A stretch of 35,831 bases of DNA from Methylobacter sp. (GTDB taxonomy: Bacteria > Pseudomonadota > Gammaproteobacteria > Methylococcales > Methylomonadaceae), in contig JAURVK010000003.1 of assembly GCA_030655535.1 (NCBI GenBank), positions 1 through 35,831 of the forward strand, given 5' to 3'. The notes below the pieces were generated by a model. The model was not told the DNA's origin, did no database searches, and saw only the letters and a list, made by a program, of their open reading frames with translations. Shown piece after piece: positions 1 through 7,838 of the stretch (its first letter is position 1; the number at the start of each line of letters is the position of its first letter). Made by a program: the position numbers and the translations under genes.

Positions 1-46
1 CGAATTTATTCGCGCGGTAGGTCGAAAAGCGCGAATAAATTCGCGC
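1..46. repeat. REP-like inverted repeat at window edge
   Basis: A perfect 15-base arm (1-15) is repeated in inverted form at 29-43, with a 13-base spacer. Each arm pairs an AT-rich core with a GCGC end. It lies just upstream of the first ATP-grasp gene and belongs to the same general class of short palindromes seen through the window. The left side may be truncated by the window edge. Confidence 0.75.
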
Positions 47-79
47 CCACAATATAAACTTAATGGCAGTGACGGGAAC

Positions 80-1240
80 ATGGAAACGATACTGATTGTC
101 GCCCATTCAGGACGTATGCTGGCGCAGGCTGCAAAAAACGCGGGCTTAAGGCCGCTGGTCATTGATCTGTTTGCCGATCTGGACACGCAAAGCTACGCAG
201 AAGATTTCCGTCAGGTAAAGTCATTAGCCGAACAAGACTTGGCACCTGCCGTAGATTATTTTATCGAACGCTATGCAGTCGCCCGTGTCATTTACGGCAG
301 TGGTTTTGAATGTTTTCCCCAAAGCTTGTATTACCTGAACAGCCGCTTGATGTTGCTGGGCAATCATCCGGATGTTTTTGCCGGACAGCTGGATAAGCGG
401 GCGTTTTTTTCGACGCTGGATCGGTTAAACATTCCGTACCCCGAGGTTGTTTTTGGTGCGCCTGCCCATTTTGATCATGGTCGTGCTGGTGACTGGCTGC
501 TTAAGCCTATGCAAGGGCAGGGCGGTGTCGGAATAAAACGTTGTCAGGTCGGTGACGCTGTAATGGCATCGACTTACTGGCAAAAATTTCAAGCCGGCAC
601 GCCGCATTCGGTGTTGTTTTTGGCTGACGGAAAACAGGTGCAAGTCATCGGTTTTAACAGACAGTGGTCTGTGCGTTTAAGCGAGACTCGGGAATTTGTT
701 TTTTCAGGCGTGAGCAACAGCTGCGATCCGGCTGATGCGCATCAAGCAGTGATAACCGATTGGTTGCCGAAATTGGTTCCGGCATTTGCGCTAAAAGGTT
801 TGAATTCCCTGGATTTTATCCATGCGGATGATCGCAGTTATGTGCTGGAAATCAATCCCCGGCCCTCTGCCAGTATGCAGTTATATGATGAGAATTTGCT
901 GGTTCGGCATATCCAATCCTGTGTAGAGGTGGCTGTGGGGGCGACTTCAGTCGCCCTGTTTTTGGCAGCTGGGCGACTAAAGTCACCCCTACAATTGCCC
1001 CTACAATCGTCCCCACAAAGCGAAAGCGGTTATCAAATCGTTTATGCCGAACGTAATTTAACCATTCCAGAGCGATTCGAATGGCCCGAATGGTGTATGG
1101 ATTTGCCCAAATCCGGTTCATTTATTCCCACAGGACAGCCGATTTGCAGTATTATTGCCCACCAAAAAGACTCACGGTCAGCAGCTGTACAGCTGCTGAT
1201 TAAACAACAACTTATCATTAATAAACTAGAAAGGTTTTGA
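80..1240 (+). CDS. ATP-grasp ligase of the H4MPT cluster (OrfY-like)
   Basis: A 386-residue cytoplasmic protein with an ATP-grasp fold. The nucleotide-binding loop is seen at about residues 140-155 ([15 protein letters not shown]) and the metal-binding strand at about 255-265 ([13 protein letters not shown]). ATP-grasp enzymes join a carboxylate to an amine through an acyl-phosphate. The substrate is not visible here. Its position directly before mch matches the ATP-grasp gene called orfY in methylotroph H4MPT clusters, so a role in making or decorating H4MPT or methanofuran is inferred. Residues about 285-313 are encoded by REP-like palindromes at 934-1017 and look like an in-frame insertion between the ATP-grasp core and a C-terminal segment. 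The ATG at 80 follows a close purine-rich stretch (GACGGGA). It ends 5 bases before the preferred mch start. Confidence 0.8.
   Translation: METILIVAHSGRMLAQAAKNAGLRPLVIDLFADLDTQSYAEDFRQVKSLAEQDLAPAVDYFIERYAVARVIYGSGFECFPQSLYYLNSRLMLLGNHPDVFAGQLDKRAFFSTLDRLNIPYPEVVFGAPAHFDHGRAGDWLLKPMQGQGGVGIKRCQVGDAVMASTYWQKFQAGTPHSVLFLADGKQVQVIGFNRQWSVRLSETREFVFSGVSNSCDPADAHQAVITDWLPKLVPAFALKGLNSLDFIHADDRSYVLEINPRPSASMQLYDENLLVRHIQSCVEVAVGATSVALFLAAGRLKSPLQLPLQSSPQSESGYQIVYAERNLTIPERFEWPEWCMDLPKSGSFIPTGQPICSIIAHQKDSRSAAVQLLIKQQLIINKLERF
934..1017. repeat. REP-like palindromes inside the coding region
   Basis: Several degenerate copies of a GGGGCGACT..AGTCGCCCC-type palindrome are packed together. The first half-pair is at 938-956, a second at 971-992 ends in CACCCCTACAA, and two further CCCCTACAA-like ends follow at 997-1017. 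They resemble the perfect palindrome at 6675-6702 and the pair at 21614-21697. Here they are translated in frame without a stop, adding about 27 residues to the ATP-grasp protein. Confidence 0.8.
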
Positions 1241-1245
1241 CAGTC

Positions 1246-2229
1246 ATGGAATATACAGCCAGCGTTAATAAATTGACCCAGCCCTTGGTGCAACATTTGC
1301 TCGATAATGCAGACAAATTGCGTTTAGGCGTGGAAACCTTAGCCAATGGCTGCACCATTATCGATGCAGGGATTGACGTGCCGGGCGGAATCGAGGCGGG
1401 ACGTATTATCGCTGAAATCTGTCTCGGCGGCATGGGCACCGTCACCATCAATCACAGCACTTATACCGATAACTGGCCGTTGTCGGTGAATGTACACACC
1501 GGCAATCCGGTTCTGGGTTGTTTGGGCAGCCAATATGCTGGCTGGAGTTTGTCTCATGAGAAATATTACGCCTTAGGCTCGGGCCCGGCGCGGGCTATGG
1601 CAACCAAGTTGAAAAACGGCAAACAGGAACCGGTTGAAGACTTGTACAAAGAGCTGGATTATCAGGATAGCCATGATTCTACGGTTTTGGTCATTGAAAA
1701 CGATGCGGTTCCGCCGATCGAGATTGTTGAAAAAGTGGCTGCGGCCTGCAAGGTCGATCCGTCCAAGCTGACTGTCATCGTGACGCCGACCAGCAGTCTG
1801 GCGGGTGGCGTGCAAGTGGTGGCGCGGGTGCTGGAAGTGGCGATGCACAAGGCTCATGCGCTGCATTTCCCGTTAGATCACATCATCGACGGTAGCGGCA
1901 GCGCGCCTATCTGTCCTCCGCACCCTAACTTTGTTAAAGCCATGGGGCGTACCAATGACGCCATCCTGTTTGCCGGACAAGTGCATATTTTTGTCAAAGG
2001 CAGCGATGAAGCGGCTGAAAAACTGGCTAACGAATTGCCCAGCTCAACCTCTAAAGATTACGGCAAGCCGTTTGCGGAAATCTTCAAGCAGTATGAATAC
2101 GACTTCTTTAAAATCGATGCGATGTTGTTTAGTCCTGCCAGCGTCATTGTGACTGCGGTGGAGTCCGGAAAAAGTTTCCGTGCGGGCAGGTTGGACAATG
2201 CGTTGTTGGACCAATCGTTTGGGGCGTAG
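1246..2229 (+). CDS. mch: Methenyl-H4MPT cyclohydrolase
   Basis: A 327-residue protein matching Mch in length and sequence throughout, for example the segments [18 protein letters not shown] and [11 protein letters not shown] and the N-terminus [11 protein letters not shown]. Mch interconverts methenyl-H4MPT and formyl-H4MPT in the cytoplasm, after Fae and methylene-H4MPT dehydrogenase and before the formyltransferase/hydrolase complex. The ATG at 1246 is preferred, with AAAGG at about 1230-1234 as ribosome site. A TTG at 1237 is possible and would overlap the upstream stop codon. The downstream RimK-like gene begins 9 bases after the stop, so the genes are surely co-transcribed. Confidence 0.95.
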   Translation: MEYTASVNKLTQPLVQHLLDNADKLRLGVETLANGCTIIDAGIDVPGGIEAGRIIAEICLGGMGTVTINHSTYTDNWPLSVNVHTGNPVLGCLGSQYAGWSLSHEKYYALGSGPARAMATKLKNGKQEPVEDLYKELDYQDSHDSTVLVIENDAVPPIEIVEKVAAACKVDPSKLTVIVTPTSSLAGGVQVVARVLEVAMHKAHALHFPLDHIIDGSGSAPICPPHPNFVKAMGRTNDAILFAGQVHIFVKGSDEAAEKLANELPSSTSKDYGKPFAEIFKQYEYDFFKIDAMLFSPASVIVTAVESGKSFRAGRLDNALLDQSFGA

Positions 2230-2238
2230 AGCATCAGC

Positions 2239-3150
2239 GTGGGTCGTATAGCCATTTTTACCGATGATCCCGGCTGGCATGGCAAGCAATTGAGCCTGGC
2301 TTTTGCCAGTCGGGGTTATGCCTGCGATTACGTTTCGTTGACTCAATGCCGCTTTGTCATTGAGCCCGGCCAATTGCCGATCCTTATTCCAGGCTTTGAG
2401 CAGGCGCTGCCCGATGCGGTTTTTGTGCGCGGCGTGCCCGGCGGTTCGCTTGAAGAAGTTGTGTTATATCTGGATATTCTGCATGCGCTAAAGGCGATGG
2501 GCATTCCCGTCTACAATGACGGCCATGCGGTTGAGCGCAGTGTCGATAAAGCGATGACCAGTTTTCTGCTGCATCATGCCGGCTTGCCAACGCCGATGAC
2601 CTGGGTGTTGCGTGACCGGGAACAAGCGTTAAGGATTGCGGAAGCTGAATTAAAGCAGGGTAATCTGCTGATCAGCAAACCCTTGTTCGGCTCGCAGGGC
2701 GAAGGCATACGCCGCATTGAAAAAACGACCGACTTATTCTGGTTAACCGGCAGTCATGGCGTTTATTATCTGCAACGTTTCGTTCAATGCGAAGGCGTCG
2801 GTTTTTCCGATAATCGCGTTTTTGTGATTAACGGCCTGGCGGTTGCCGCAATGCGCAGGCGCGGAAAATTCTGGCTGAATAATGTTGCCAGGGGCGCGAC
2901 CTGCGAGCTGATCGATTTGGATCCCGACATGGTCGACTTGGCCGTTAAAGCGACGACTGCATTGGCGATGGATTATGCCGGCGTCGATATTATTCGCGAT
3001 AGGGAAGGGCGTTGTACGGTCATTGAAGTTAACAGCATACCGGCATGGAAAGGGTTGGAAAGCGTTTGCGATGTCAATATTGCCGAGCTGATGGCCGATG
3101 ATTTAATCGCCCGCAAGATGGGCAAAACAGAGCTGTTTGCAGTCGCATGA
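2239..3150 (+). CDS. RimK-like ATP-grasp ligase (H4MPT biosynthesis)
   Basis: A 303-residue ATP-grasp protein of the RimK/alpha-L-glutamate ligase type. Visible features are the ATP-binding loop at about 148-162 (LISKPLFGSQGEGIRR), the strand VYYLQRFVQCEG, and the metal-binding motif near 258-268 (VIEVNSIPAWKGL). The PAWKGL ending is typical of the subgroup containing archaeal MptN (H4MPT:glutamate ligase) and the orf5 product of methylotroph clusters. Addition of glutamate or another amino acid to a cofactor is therefore likely, but the substrate is inferred from the family. The start is GTG at 2239 with only a weak ribosome site. Its stop overlaps the next gene's ATG by 4 bases, implying translational coupling. 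Confidence 0.85.
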   Translation: MGRIAIFTDDPGWHGKQLSLAFASRGYACDYVSLTQCRFVIEPGQLPILIPGFEQALPDAVFVRGVPGGSLEEVVLYLDILHALKAMGIPVYNDGHAVERSVDKAMTSFLLHHAGLPTPMTWVLRDREQALRIAEAELKQGNLLISKPLFGSQGEGIRRIEKTTDLFWLTGSHGVYYLQRFVQCEGVGFSDNRVFVINGLAVAAMRRRGKFWLNNVARGATCELIDLDPDMVDLAVKATTALAMDYAGVDIIRDREGRCTVIEVNSIPAWKGLESVCDVNIAELMADDLIARKMGKTELFAVA

Positions 3151-3995
3151 CGATTTCGTCCCGGCAGCTCAGTGAACTTTATCGCCAGGCCTGCGAGGTC
3201 GATGTGCAGGCTTTTAAGCCCGGTAATGTCAGTGTTTATGCGGATGGGCATGATATGACCGTGGCCGATTTTAGAATCAGCGCCGAGGTCAGTGCAGGGC
3301 CTCTTTGCAATCTTGATTATTCCTTGGGCGAGAAAATCTATTATGCGGTCAAGGCTACGCGTGAGGCGGTAGGCTGCAATACCAATCTGGGTATTATTTT
3401 GCTGTGTGCGCCGCTGATTCAGGCAAGCAGTTATAAAAAATCGGATTTAACATTAAGACAGGCGGTCGCTAAGGTCATTAGCGAGGCAACGATAGCAGAT
3501 GCCGATTGGGTTTTCAAAGCCATAACGTTAGCGTCGCCGGGTGGCTTGGGTAGCTCTGACCAGCAGGATGTCAATGAACAGGCATCGGTTACATTGTTTG
3601 ATGCGATGAAATTAGCCAGCGCAAAAGACCGCATTGCGCTTCAATACATAACGGATTATAACGATATTTTTAATTTTTCGGTTTTGAGGTATAATGTCGC
3701 TTTTGATCGATGGGATGATCGGAATTGGGCGGCGGCGGCAGTGTATGCTGAGATGCTAGGTCAATTTCCAGACAGTCATATCGAAAGGAAATATGGAGAT
3801 CGGTACACTGAGATGGTCGCTATGAAAATGGCTCAGCTTAGTGAGGAGTTGTCTAAAACTGATAATCCTAAACAAATAAAGCCGTTGCTTTTTTGCCTGG
3901 ATCAGGAGCTTAAGTTTTATGGCATAAATCCGGGTACTACAGCTGATATGATCGTGGCGACAGTATTAACGGCATTTTTAGAGGATCTTAATTAG
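3147..3995 (+). CDS. CitG-like (triphosphoribosyl-dephospho-CoA synthase family) protein
   Basis: A 282-residue protein of the CitG/MdcB family. Conserved pieces are KPGNVS near residue 24, CNTNLGIILLCAPL near 89-102, SPGGLGSSDQQDV near 126-138 and NPGTTADMIVATVL near the C-terminus. Classic CitG moves an adenine from ATP while forming 2'-(5''-triphosphoribosyl)-3'-dephospho-CoA for citrate or malonate lyase. No citrate or malonate lyase genes are present. In methylotrophs a CitG-like gene (orf7) sits in the same place between the RimK-like gene and fae, so a cofactor-assembly reaction using a ribosyl-phosphate chemistry is plausible but not proven. It overlaps the preceding gene by ATGA at 3147-3150. 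Confidence 0.85.
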   Translation: MTISSRQLSELYRQACEVDVQAFKPGNVSVYADGHDMTVADFRISAEVSAGPLCNLDYSLGEKIYYAVKATREAVGCNTNLGIILLCAPLIQASSYKKSDLTLRQAVAKVISEATIADADWVFKAITLASPGGLGSSDQQDVNEQASVTLFDAMKLASAKDRIALQYITDYNDIFNFSVLRYNVAFDRWDDRNWAAAAVYAEMLGQFPDSHIERKYGDRYTEMVAMKMAQLSEELSKTDNPKQIKPLLFCLDQELKFYGINPGTTADMIVATVLTAFLEDLN

Positions 3996-4014
3996 TAACA
4001 ATACTGTTACTAAT
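3991..4014. promoter_or_regulatory. Perfect 10-bp palindrome before fae
   Basis: ATTAGTAACA is followed by a 4-base spacer and then its exact reverse complement. It covers the stop codon of the CitG-like gene and lies about 100 bases before the fae start. It could be an operator for a dimeric regulator or an attenuating hairpin. There is no T-run after it, so a simple terminator is less likely. Confidence 0.5.
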
Positions 4015-4029
4015 AGGGCTTCAAACGAA

Positions 4030-4115
4030 ATTTGTTTAAAACAAATAAGGGGACATTTAAAGTGTCGATAGTAGATTCAATTTTTTCATTTTTTTCTTCA
4101 CAGGGGACATTAAAC
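4030..4115 (+). promoter_or_regulatory. fae leader with duplicated ribosome-binding module
   Basis: A perfect 8-bp inverted repeat (ATTTGTTT / AAACAAAT) spans 4030-4046. It is followed by AAGGGGACATTTAAA (4047-4061) and, 54 bases later, the near copy CAGGGGACATTAAAC (4101-4115) directly before the fae ATG. The first copy precedes a GTG at 4062 that is in frame with fae, with no stop between. The second copy is taken as the real ribosome site because the ATG at 4116 gives the usual Fae N-terminus. Confidence 0.6.
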
Positions 4116-4625
4116 ATGGCTAAAATCAATAAATTATGCGTTGGCGAATCTTTAATCGGCGAAGGCAACGAAGTTGCTCACATCGATTTAATGGTAGGAC
4201 CACGCGGTTCAGCTGCTGAAACAGCATTCGCAAACTGCTTAACAAACAACAAAGACGGCTTTTCTAGCTTATTGGCTGTTGTTGCGCCTAACTTGATGGT
4301 AAAACCTGCCACTGTTATGTTCAACAAAGTAACCATCAAAGGCGCAAAACAAGCTGTTCAAATGTTTGGCCCAGCACAACGCGGTGTTGCTATGGCTGTT
4401 GCTGATTGTGTAGAAGACGGCACAATCCCTGCTGCTGAAGCTGATGATTTATTCGTATCAGTCGGTGTGTTTATTCACTGGGCTGCAGAAGACGATGCTA
4501 AAATCCAACAATACAACTACGAAGCGACTAAAGAAGCTTTGAAACGCGCTATTGCAGGTACTCCTACTGCTGCTGAAGTTGTTGCTGCTAAAGGTACTGC
4601 TGTACATCCATTCGCTGCTAACTAA
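4116..4625 (+). CDS. fae: Formaldehyde-activating enzyme
   Basis: A 169-residue protein that is a full-length Fae. It carries the N-terminal [17 protein letters not shown], the active-site region [20 protein letters not shown] with the conserved His at residue 22, and the [19 protein letters not shown] segment. Fae condenses free formaldehyde with H4MPT to methylene-H4MPT in the cytoplasm, the entry step of the pathway that Mch continues. The gene prefers a narrow set of A/T-ending codons (GCT, AAA, GAA) unlike its neighbours, and has a strong ribosome site and terminator, all signs of very high expression. It is separated from the upstream biosynthetic genes by a 120-base leader and probably has its own promoter, although no convincing -35/-10 pair was identified. 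Confidence 0.97.
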   Translation: MAKINKLCVGESLIGEGNEVAHIDLMVGPRGSAAETAFANCLTNNKDGFSSLLAVVAPNLMVKPATVMFNKVTIKGAKQAVQMFGPAQRGVAMAVADCVEDGTIPAAEADDLFVSVGVFIHWAAEDDAKIQQYNYEATKEALKRAIAGTPTAAEVVAAKGTAVHPFAAN

Positions 4626-4648
4626 GTTTTATTTAAGTTAGAGAATGT

Positions 4649-4681
4649 TAAAAATACCTCGCTTCGGCGGGGTATTTTTTT
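4649..4681. terminator. Rho-independent terminator after fae
   Basis: A 13-base-pair stem (AAAAATACCTCGC with GCGGGGTATTTTT, including one T-G pair) closes on a TTCG tetraloop and runs into a T-tract. The A-tract on the other side makes it usable in both directions, which fits its place between convergent fae and the HisA-like gene. Confidence 0.92.
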
Positions 4682-4749
4682 GCCTGAGATTTCTGCAATA
4701 TCGTAACTATTCAGGCTTTTATTAAATCATAAAGCCGAGTTTGAATTGT

Positions 4750-4766
4750 CCAAAGCTAGCTTTGAA
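4750..4766. repeat. CAAAGC-type short palindrome
   Basis: CAAAGCTAGCTTTG at 4751-4764 is a perfect 14-base palindrome lying 4 bases beyond the stop of the HisA-like gene. Related palindromes with a central CCGG, CCAG or CTGG occur at 5498-5511, 5633-5647, 27591-27608 and 27624-27641. Confidence 0.7.
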
Positions 4767-4768
4767 CC

Positions 4769-5479
4769 TTATCGTTTACAGTTTATCGACTGCTCAAGCT
4801 CAGCAATATCGTCCGTGCCAATAGTGCCGTGATGCAAAGCACTGGCAACCAGTGCCTGATGAATTCCCGCTGCGCTTAACGCCAATAAATCTTGTGTATC
4901 TCTAATGCCGCCTGCGGCAATAAAGTTTTTGTCAGGATGTTGTCTGCAAAACTCAGCTAACTTGTTCAGATCGGGGCCATGGTTGCTACCTACTCGCTCC
5001 AGCGTCATGATGATGATATTCTTCGGCCAAAAACCGGAGTCGGAAAAAAGACTAGGCGCACCCAATGCAGTTGAATTTGAATAATCCAGCGACAGGATGA
5101 AGTTGTCGTTATAGGCTTTAATTTCCGAAATAGTTTCATCCCGATAGGATTCGCTACCCAAAACAGGCAGTGTGTTGCAGGGATGTTGTGGGTTCCGGGC
5201 GTATTTTTGATAACCCCGGTCTATCCAGAAGGTTATTTGCGGAAAACGAGTCAAAACGTCAGTGATCAAATGATGATGATCACCCTGACGGGTAATCGCA
5301 TTCAGGTCTGCAATATAGAAAGTATCAAACTCATAAATACCCAGGAAGGCCTTAATAACCTGAAAAATATCAGGCGACTTGCACAAGGCCGTGTTAATGG
5401 CTTGATAGTGTTCACGATTGCCTTGCCTGGCATGAACGACGACACCGTCTTTTAAATCGATTACCGGTATTATTTTCAT
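4769..5479 (-). CDS. HisA-like TIM-barrel protein of the H4MPT cluster
   Basis: A 236-residue HisA/HisF-related protein. It keeps the HisA-type N-terminal strand IPVIDLKDG with Asp8, YIADLNAI with Asp58, Asp132 in ILSLDYSNS, and two phosphate-binding turns (IAAGGI near 187-192 and LVASALHHG near 210-218). No other histidine genes are present. The family of HisA-related proteins (distinct from true HisA) co-occurs with methanogen and methylotroph C1 genes. A sugar-phosphate or aminofuran-type isomerase/aldolase step in cofactor synthesis is therefore a fair guess, but the reaction is unknown to me. It is convergent with fae and divergent from the MfnD-MfnF-like fusion. Its upstream region is filled with repeats. 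Confidence 0.8.
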   Translation of the reverse strand: MKIIPVIDLKDGVVVHARQGNREHYQAINTALCKSPDIFQVIKAFLGIYEFDTFYIADLNAITRQGDHHHLITDVLTRFPQITFWIDRGYQKYARNPQHPCNTLPVLGSESYRDETISEIKAYNDNFILSLDYSNSTALGAPSLFSDSGFWPKNIIIMTLERVGSNHGPDLNKLAEFCRQHPDKNFIAAGGIRDTQDLLALSAAGIHQALVASALHHGTIGTDDIAELEQSINCKR

Positions 5480-5490
5480 AAAAAACAGGG

Positions 5491-5650
5491 TTCAAGGCCA
5501 AAGCCGGCTTTGCCTACAGGGATGTAGGTAAGGGGCGTTAGCAGGAGCGGAAGCTTTGCCTACAGGGATGTAGGTAAGGGGCGTTAGCAGGAGCGGAAGC
5601 TTTGGACTCCAAAAATTACAAACGCCGGAGTTCAAAGCTGGCTTTGAACC
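5491..5650. repeat. Nested repeat: 46-bp tandem unit inside a palindromic element
   Basis: Two tandem, essentially identical 46-base units occupy 5512-5557 and 5558-5603. Each begins with the hairpin CCTACA-GGGA-TGTAGG and ends AGCTTT. They sit inside a larger palindromic element: CCAAAGCCGGCTTT (5497-5510) on the left, and GGACTCC followed by GGAGTTCAAAGCTGGCTTTGAAC on the right. The left half-palindrome and each unit share the joining bases GCTTTG. A third, diverged copy of the unit lies inside rlmL at 25519-25569. The element fills most of the intergenic space between divergent genes. Confidence 0.85.
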
Positions 5651-5696
5651 GGTGGTACAATATTGTGTTTTATTTTATAGCTATTTGTTGAGTATT

Positions 5697-7739
5697 GTGA
5701 AAATTCTGGTGTTTGAGTATATCACTGGCGGCGGCTTTGATAAGCAGGAGCTGCCGGATTCTCTGATTGGTGAAGGGAGCTTGATGCTTAATGCGCTGCT
5801 CGAACACCTAATTCGATTAAACTATCTTGAAATCACTGTGATGCTGGATTGGCGGTGTAACAAGTTGATCGGAGATAACGGCATAAACACCGTCATCATC
5901 AAGCCTGGACAGGATATTACTGAAGAATTTGCGCGATGTGTGAAGCAAGTCGATTTAGTCTGGCCGATAGCGCCGGAATTTGACGGTATTTTACAAGCCC
6001 TGTGCCAAACGGTGGCCTCATTGGACAAGATATTGCTGACATCGCCTGCATCCGCCGTTGCCATTGCCGGTAACAAGTTCAAGACTTATGAACTGCTCAG
6101 TCAGCACGCTATCAGCGTTGTTCCTAGCCGTATGCTCGACGATGAATATTCCCCCGGTGAATGGATGATTAAACCGGTTGATGGCGTAGGCTGTGCAGAC
6201 AGCTATGTCGTCAGCAATCGGCAAGAGTTCGAACAGATGACTGCCCGGAAAGGCAGGTTCATCATCCAGCCGCATCTTCAAGGAGCGAAAACCAGTCTTT
6301 CATGTTTATTCAAGCAAGGTCGCGGCTGGTTAATATGCGTCAATTGTCAGCGCTTTGAACTGATTAATCGGCAATATCATTTGACCGAAATCGACGTTAA
6401 TCATCATCCCGATCTTGGCTCATACCAGACTGTGATAGCTGAAATAGCCCTCGCTTTGCCTGAATTATGGGGTTATGTCGGCATCGATTTAATAGAAAGC
6501 GCCGAGCAAACATGGGTGCTTGAAATAAATCCCCGTCTAACCACTTCATTTGTCGGTATATACGACGCTTTAGGCGTCAATGTTGCCGAAGCTGTGATGC
6601 AATTATTGCAGGGCGAACCGGTACTCAATCCGACTTGCAATAAGCCCATTACCGTTCAAACACAACAGGCATCCGTAGGGGCGACCGGCCGGTCGCCCCT
6701 ACAACATGTAGGCTGGGATATAGGCGGCGCTCATGTTAAAGCGGCAGTCATCAGCGCCGGTAATATCATCGGCGTTTATCAGCAACCGTGCCCGTTATGG
6801 AAAGGTCTGGATCAACTGACAATCGCTGTCAACGCGATTATGCAGGAACTGGCTGAGGTGAATTATCATCATGCCATCACCATGACCGGCGAACTGGTCG
6901 ATTTGTTTGATAATCGGGATGATGGCGTTAAGCAAATCATTCAAACGATGACCGGCCTGTTGCCGGGGTATGAACTGCTGGTTTTTGCAGGTCAGCAAGG
7001 CTTTCTAAAGCCCTCACAGATTGAAGCCCGGCATTATGCGTCCATCGCCTCTGCCAACTGGCTGGCCAGTGCCTCATTTGCCGCACAAAAAATCAACAAC
7101 GGGCTTTTTGTCGATTGCGGCAGTACCACTACCGATATACTGCTACTCAATGACGGACAAGTGCTGGCGGAAGGTTACACCGATTATCAGCGCTTACTCT
7201 CTGAAGAGTTGATTTATACCGGTATCGTCAGAACCGCAGTGATGGCCGTTACGCAAACAGCGCTGGATAAAGGCAAAAAAATCGGTTTGATGGCCGAATA
7301 TTTTGCGACCATGGCCGATGTCTATCGCGTCACCGGCGAACTCAATGATACACATGATCAAACCGACACCGCAGATGGTGCGGAAAAAACAATCCTCGCC
7401 AGCGCCAGACGCTTATCGCGGATGATAGGTTGTGATTTTTATGCCGATGAACTGCCGCGCTGGCAACAATTTGCTAAAAATATTCGTGGCCAGCAAATAC
7501 AGCAAATACAGCGCGGCTGTGAGCATCGGTTATCCCAATATGAGCTTCCGTCAAACAGCCCCTTGATCGGTGCCGGAGTCGGGCGCTTTCTGGTTAAACA
7601 GATGGCATTAAATTTAGATCGTCCGTATCTGGATTTTTCCGATTTATTTCCGGCAGCCGCAATTCAGTCCGATATGACCGCAGCTGACTGCGCTCCTGCT
7701 GCCGCAATAGCTTATTTAGCGAACAGATCAGGCAGTTAA
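5697..7739 (+). CDS. Fused MfnD-like ATP-grasp ligase and MfnF-like protein
   Basis: A 680-residue two-domain protein. The N-terminal part (about 1-325) is an ATP-grasp ligase starting VKILVFEYITGGG, with the ATP loop WMIKPVDGVGCADS and metal motif WVLEINPRLTTSF. It resembles the COG1821 group that includes archaeal MfnD, tyramine:L-glutamate ligase of methanofuran synthesis. The C-terminal part (about 337-680) starts VGWDIGGAHVKAAVI and has GLFVDCGSTTTDILLL and PLIGAGVGRFL. This is the hydantoinase-like H4MPT-linked C1 transfer pathway family, to which I assign MfnF (joins the furan unit to glutamyl-tyramine). Residues 327-336 are encoded by a perfect 28-base palindrome at 6675-6702, exactly at the joint. 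The GTG at 5697 is chosen from the N-terminal similarity. An upstream GTG at 5652 would add 15 hydrophobic residues. The ribosome site is weak. The domain identities are recognised by eye; the substrate (tyramine or tyrosine) is open. Confidence 0.82.
   Translation: MKILVFEYITGGGFDKQELPDSLIGEGSLMLNALLEHLIRLNYLEITVMLDWRCNKLIGDNGINTVIIKPGQDITEEFARCVKQVDLVWPIAPEFDGILQALCQTVASLDKILLTSPASAVAIAGNKFKTYELLSQHAISVVPSRMLDDEYSPGEWMIKPVDGVGCADSYVVSNRQEFEQMTARKGRFIIQPHLQGAKTSLSCLFKQGRGWLICVNCQRFELINRQYHLTEIDVNHHPDLGSYQTVIAEIALALPELWGYVGIDLIESAEQTWVLEINPRLTTSFVGIYDALGVNVAEAVMQLLQGEPVLNPTCNKPITVQTQQASVGATGRSPLQHVGWDIGGAHVKAAVISAGNIIGVYQQPCPLWKGLDQLTIAVNAIMQELAEVNYHHAITMTGELVDLFDNRDDGVKQIIQTMTGLLPGYELLVFAGQQGFLKPSQIEARHYASIASANWLASASFAAQKINNGLFVDCGSTTTDILLLNDGQVLAEGYTDYQRLLSEELIYTGIVRTAVMAVTQTALDKGKKIGLMAEYFATMADVYRVTGELNDTHDQTDTADGAEKTILASARRLSRMIGCDFYADELPRWQQFAKNIRGQQIQQIQRGCEHRLSQYELPSNSPLIGAGVGRFLVKQMALNLDRPYLDFSDLFPAAAIQSDMTAADCAPAAAIAYLANRSGS
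6675..6702. repeat. Perfect 28-bp palindrome at a protein domain junction
   Basis: GTAGGGGCGACCGG followed immediately by its exact reverse complement. It is translated in frame as VGATGRSPLQ (the last codon runs two bases beyond it) and separates the MfnD-like and MfnF-like halves of one coding region. The same sequence type occurs at 934-1017, 11305-11330 and 21614-21697. Confidence 0.92.
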
Positions 7740-7838
7740 AAAAAACTCTCAAGCAATAATAATATCGATTCAATACCAACTGACATAATGTGATATAATG
7801 TTATTTTTTGTCAGCATTAATAAATGTTTACAGGCTCT

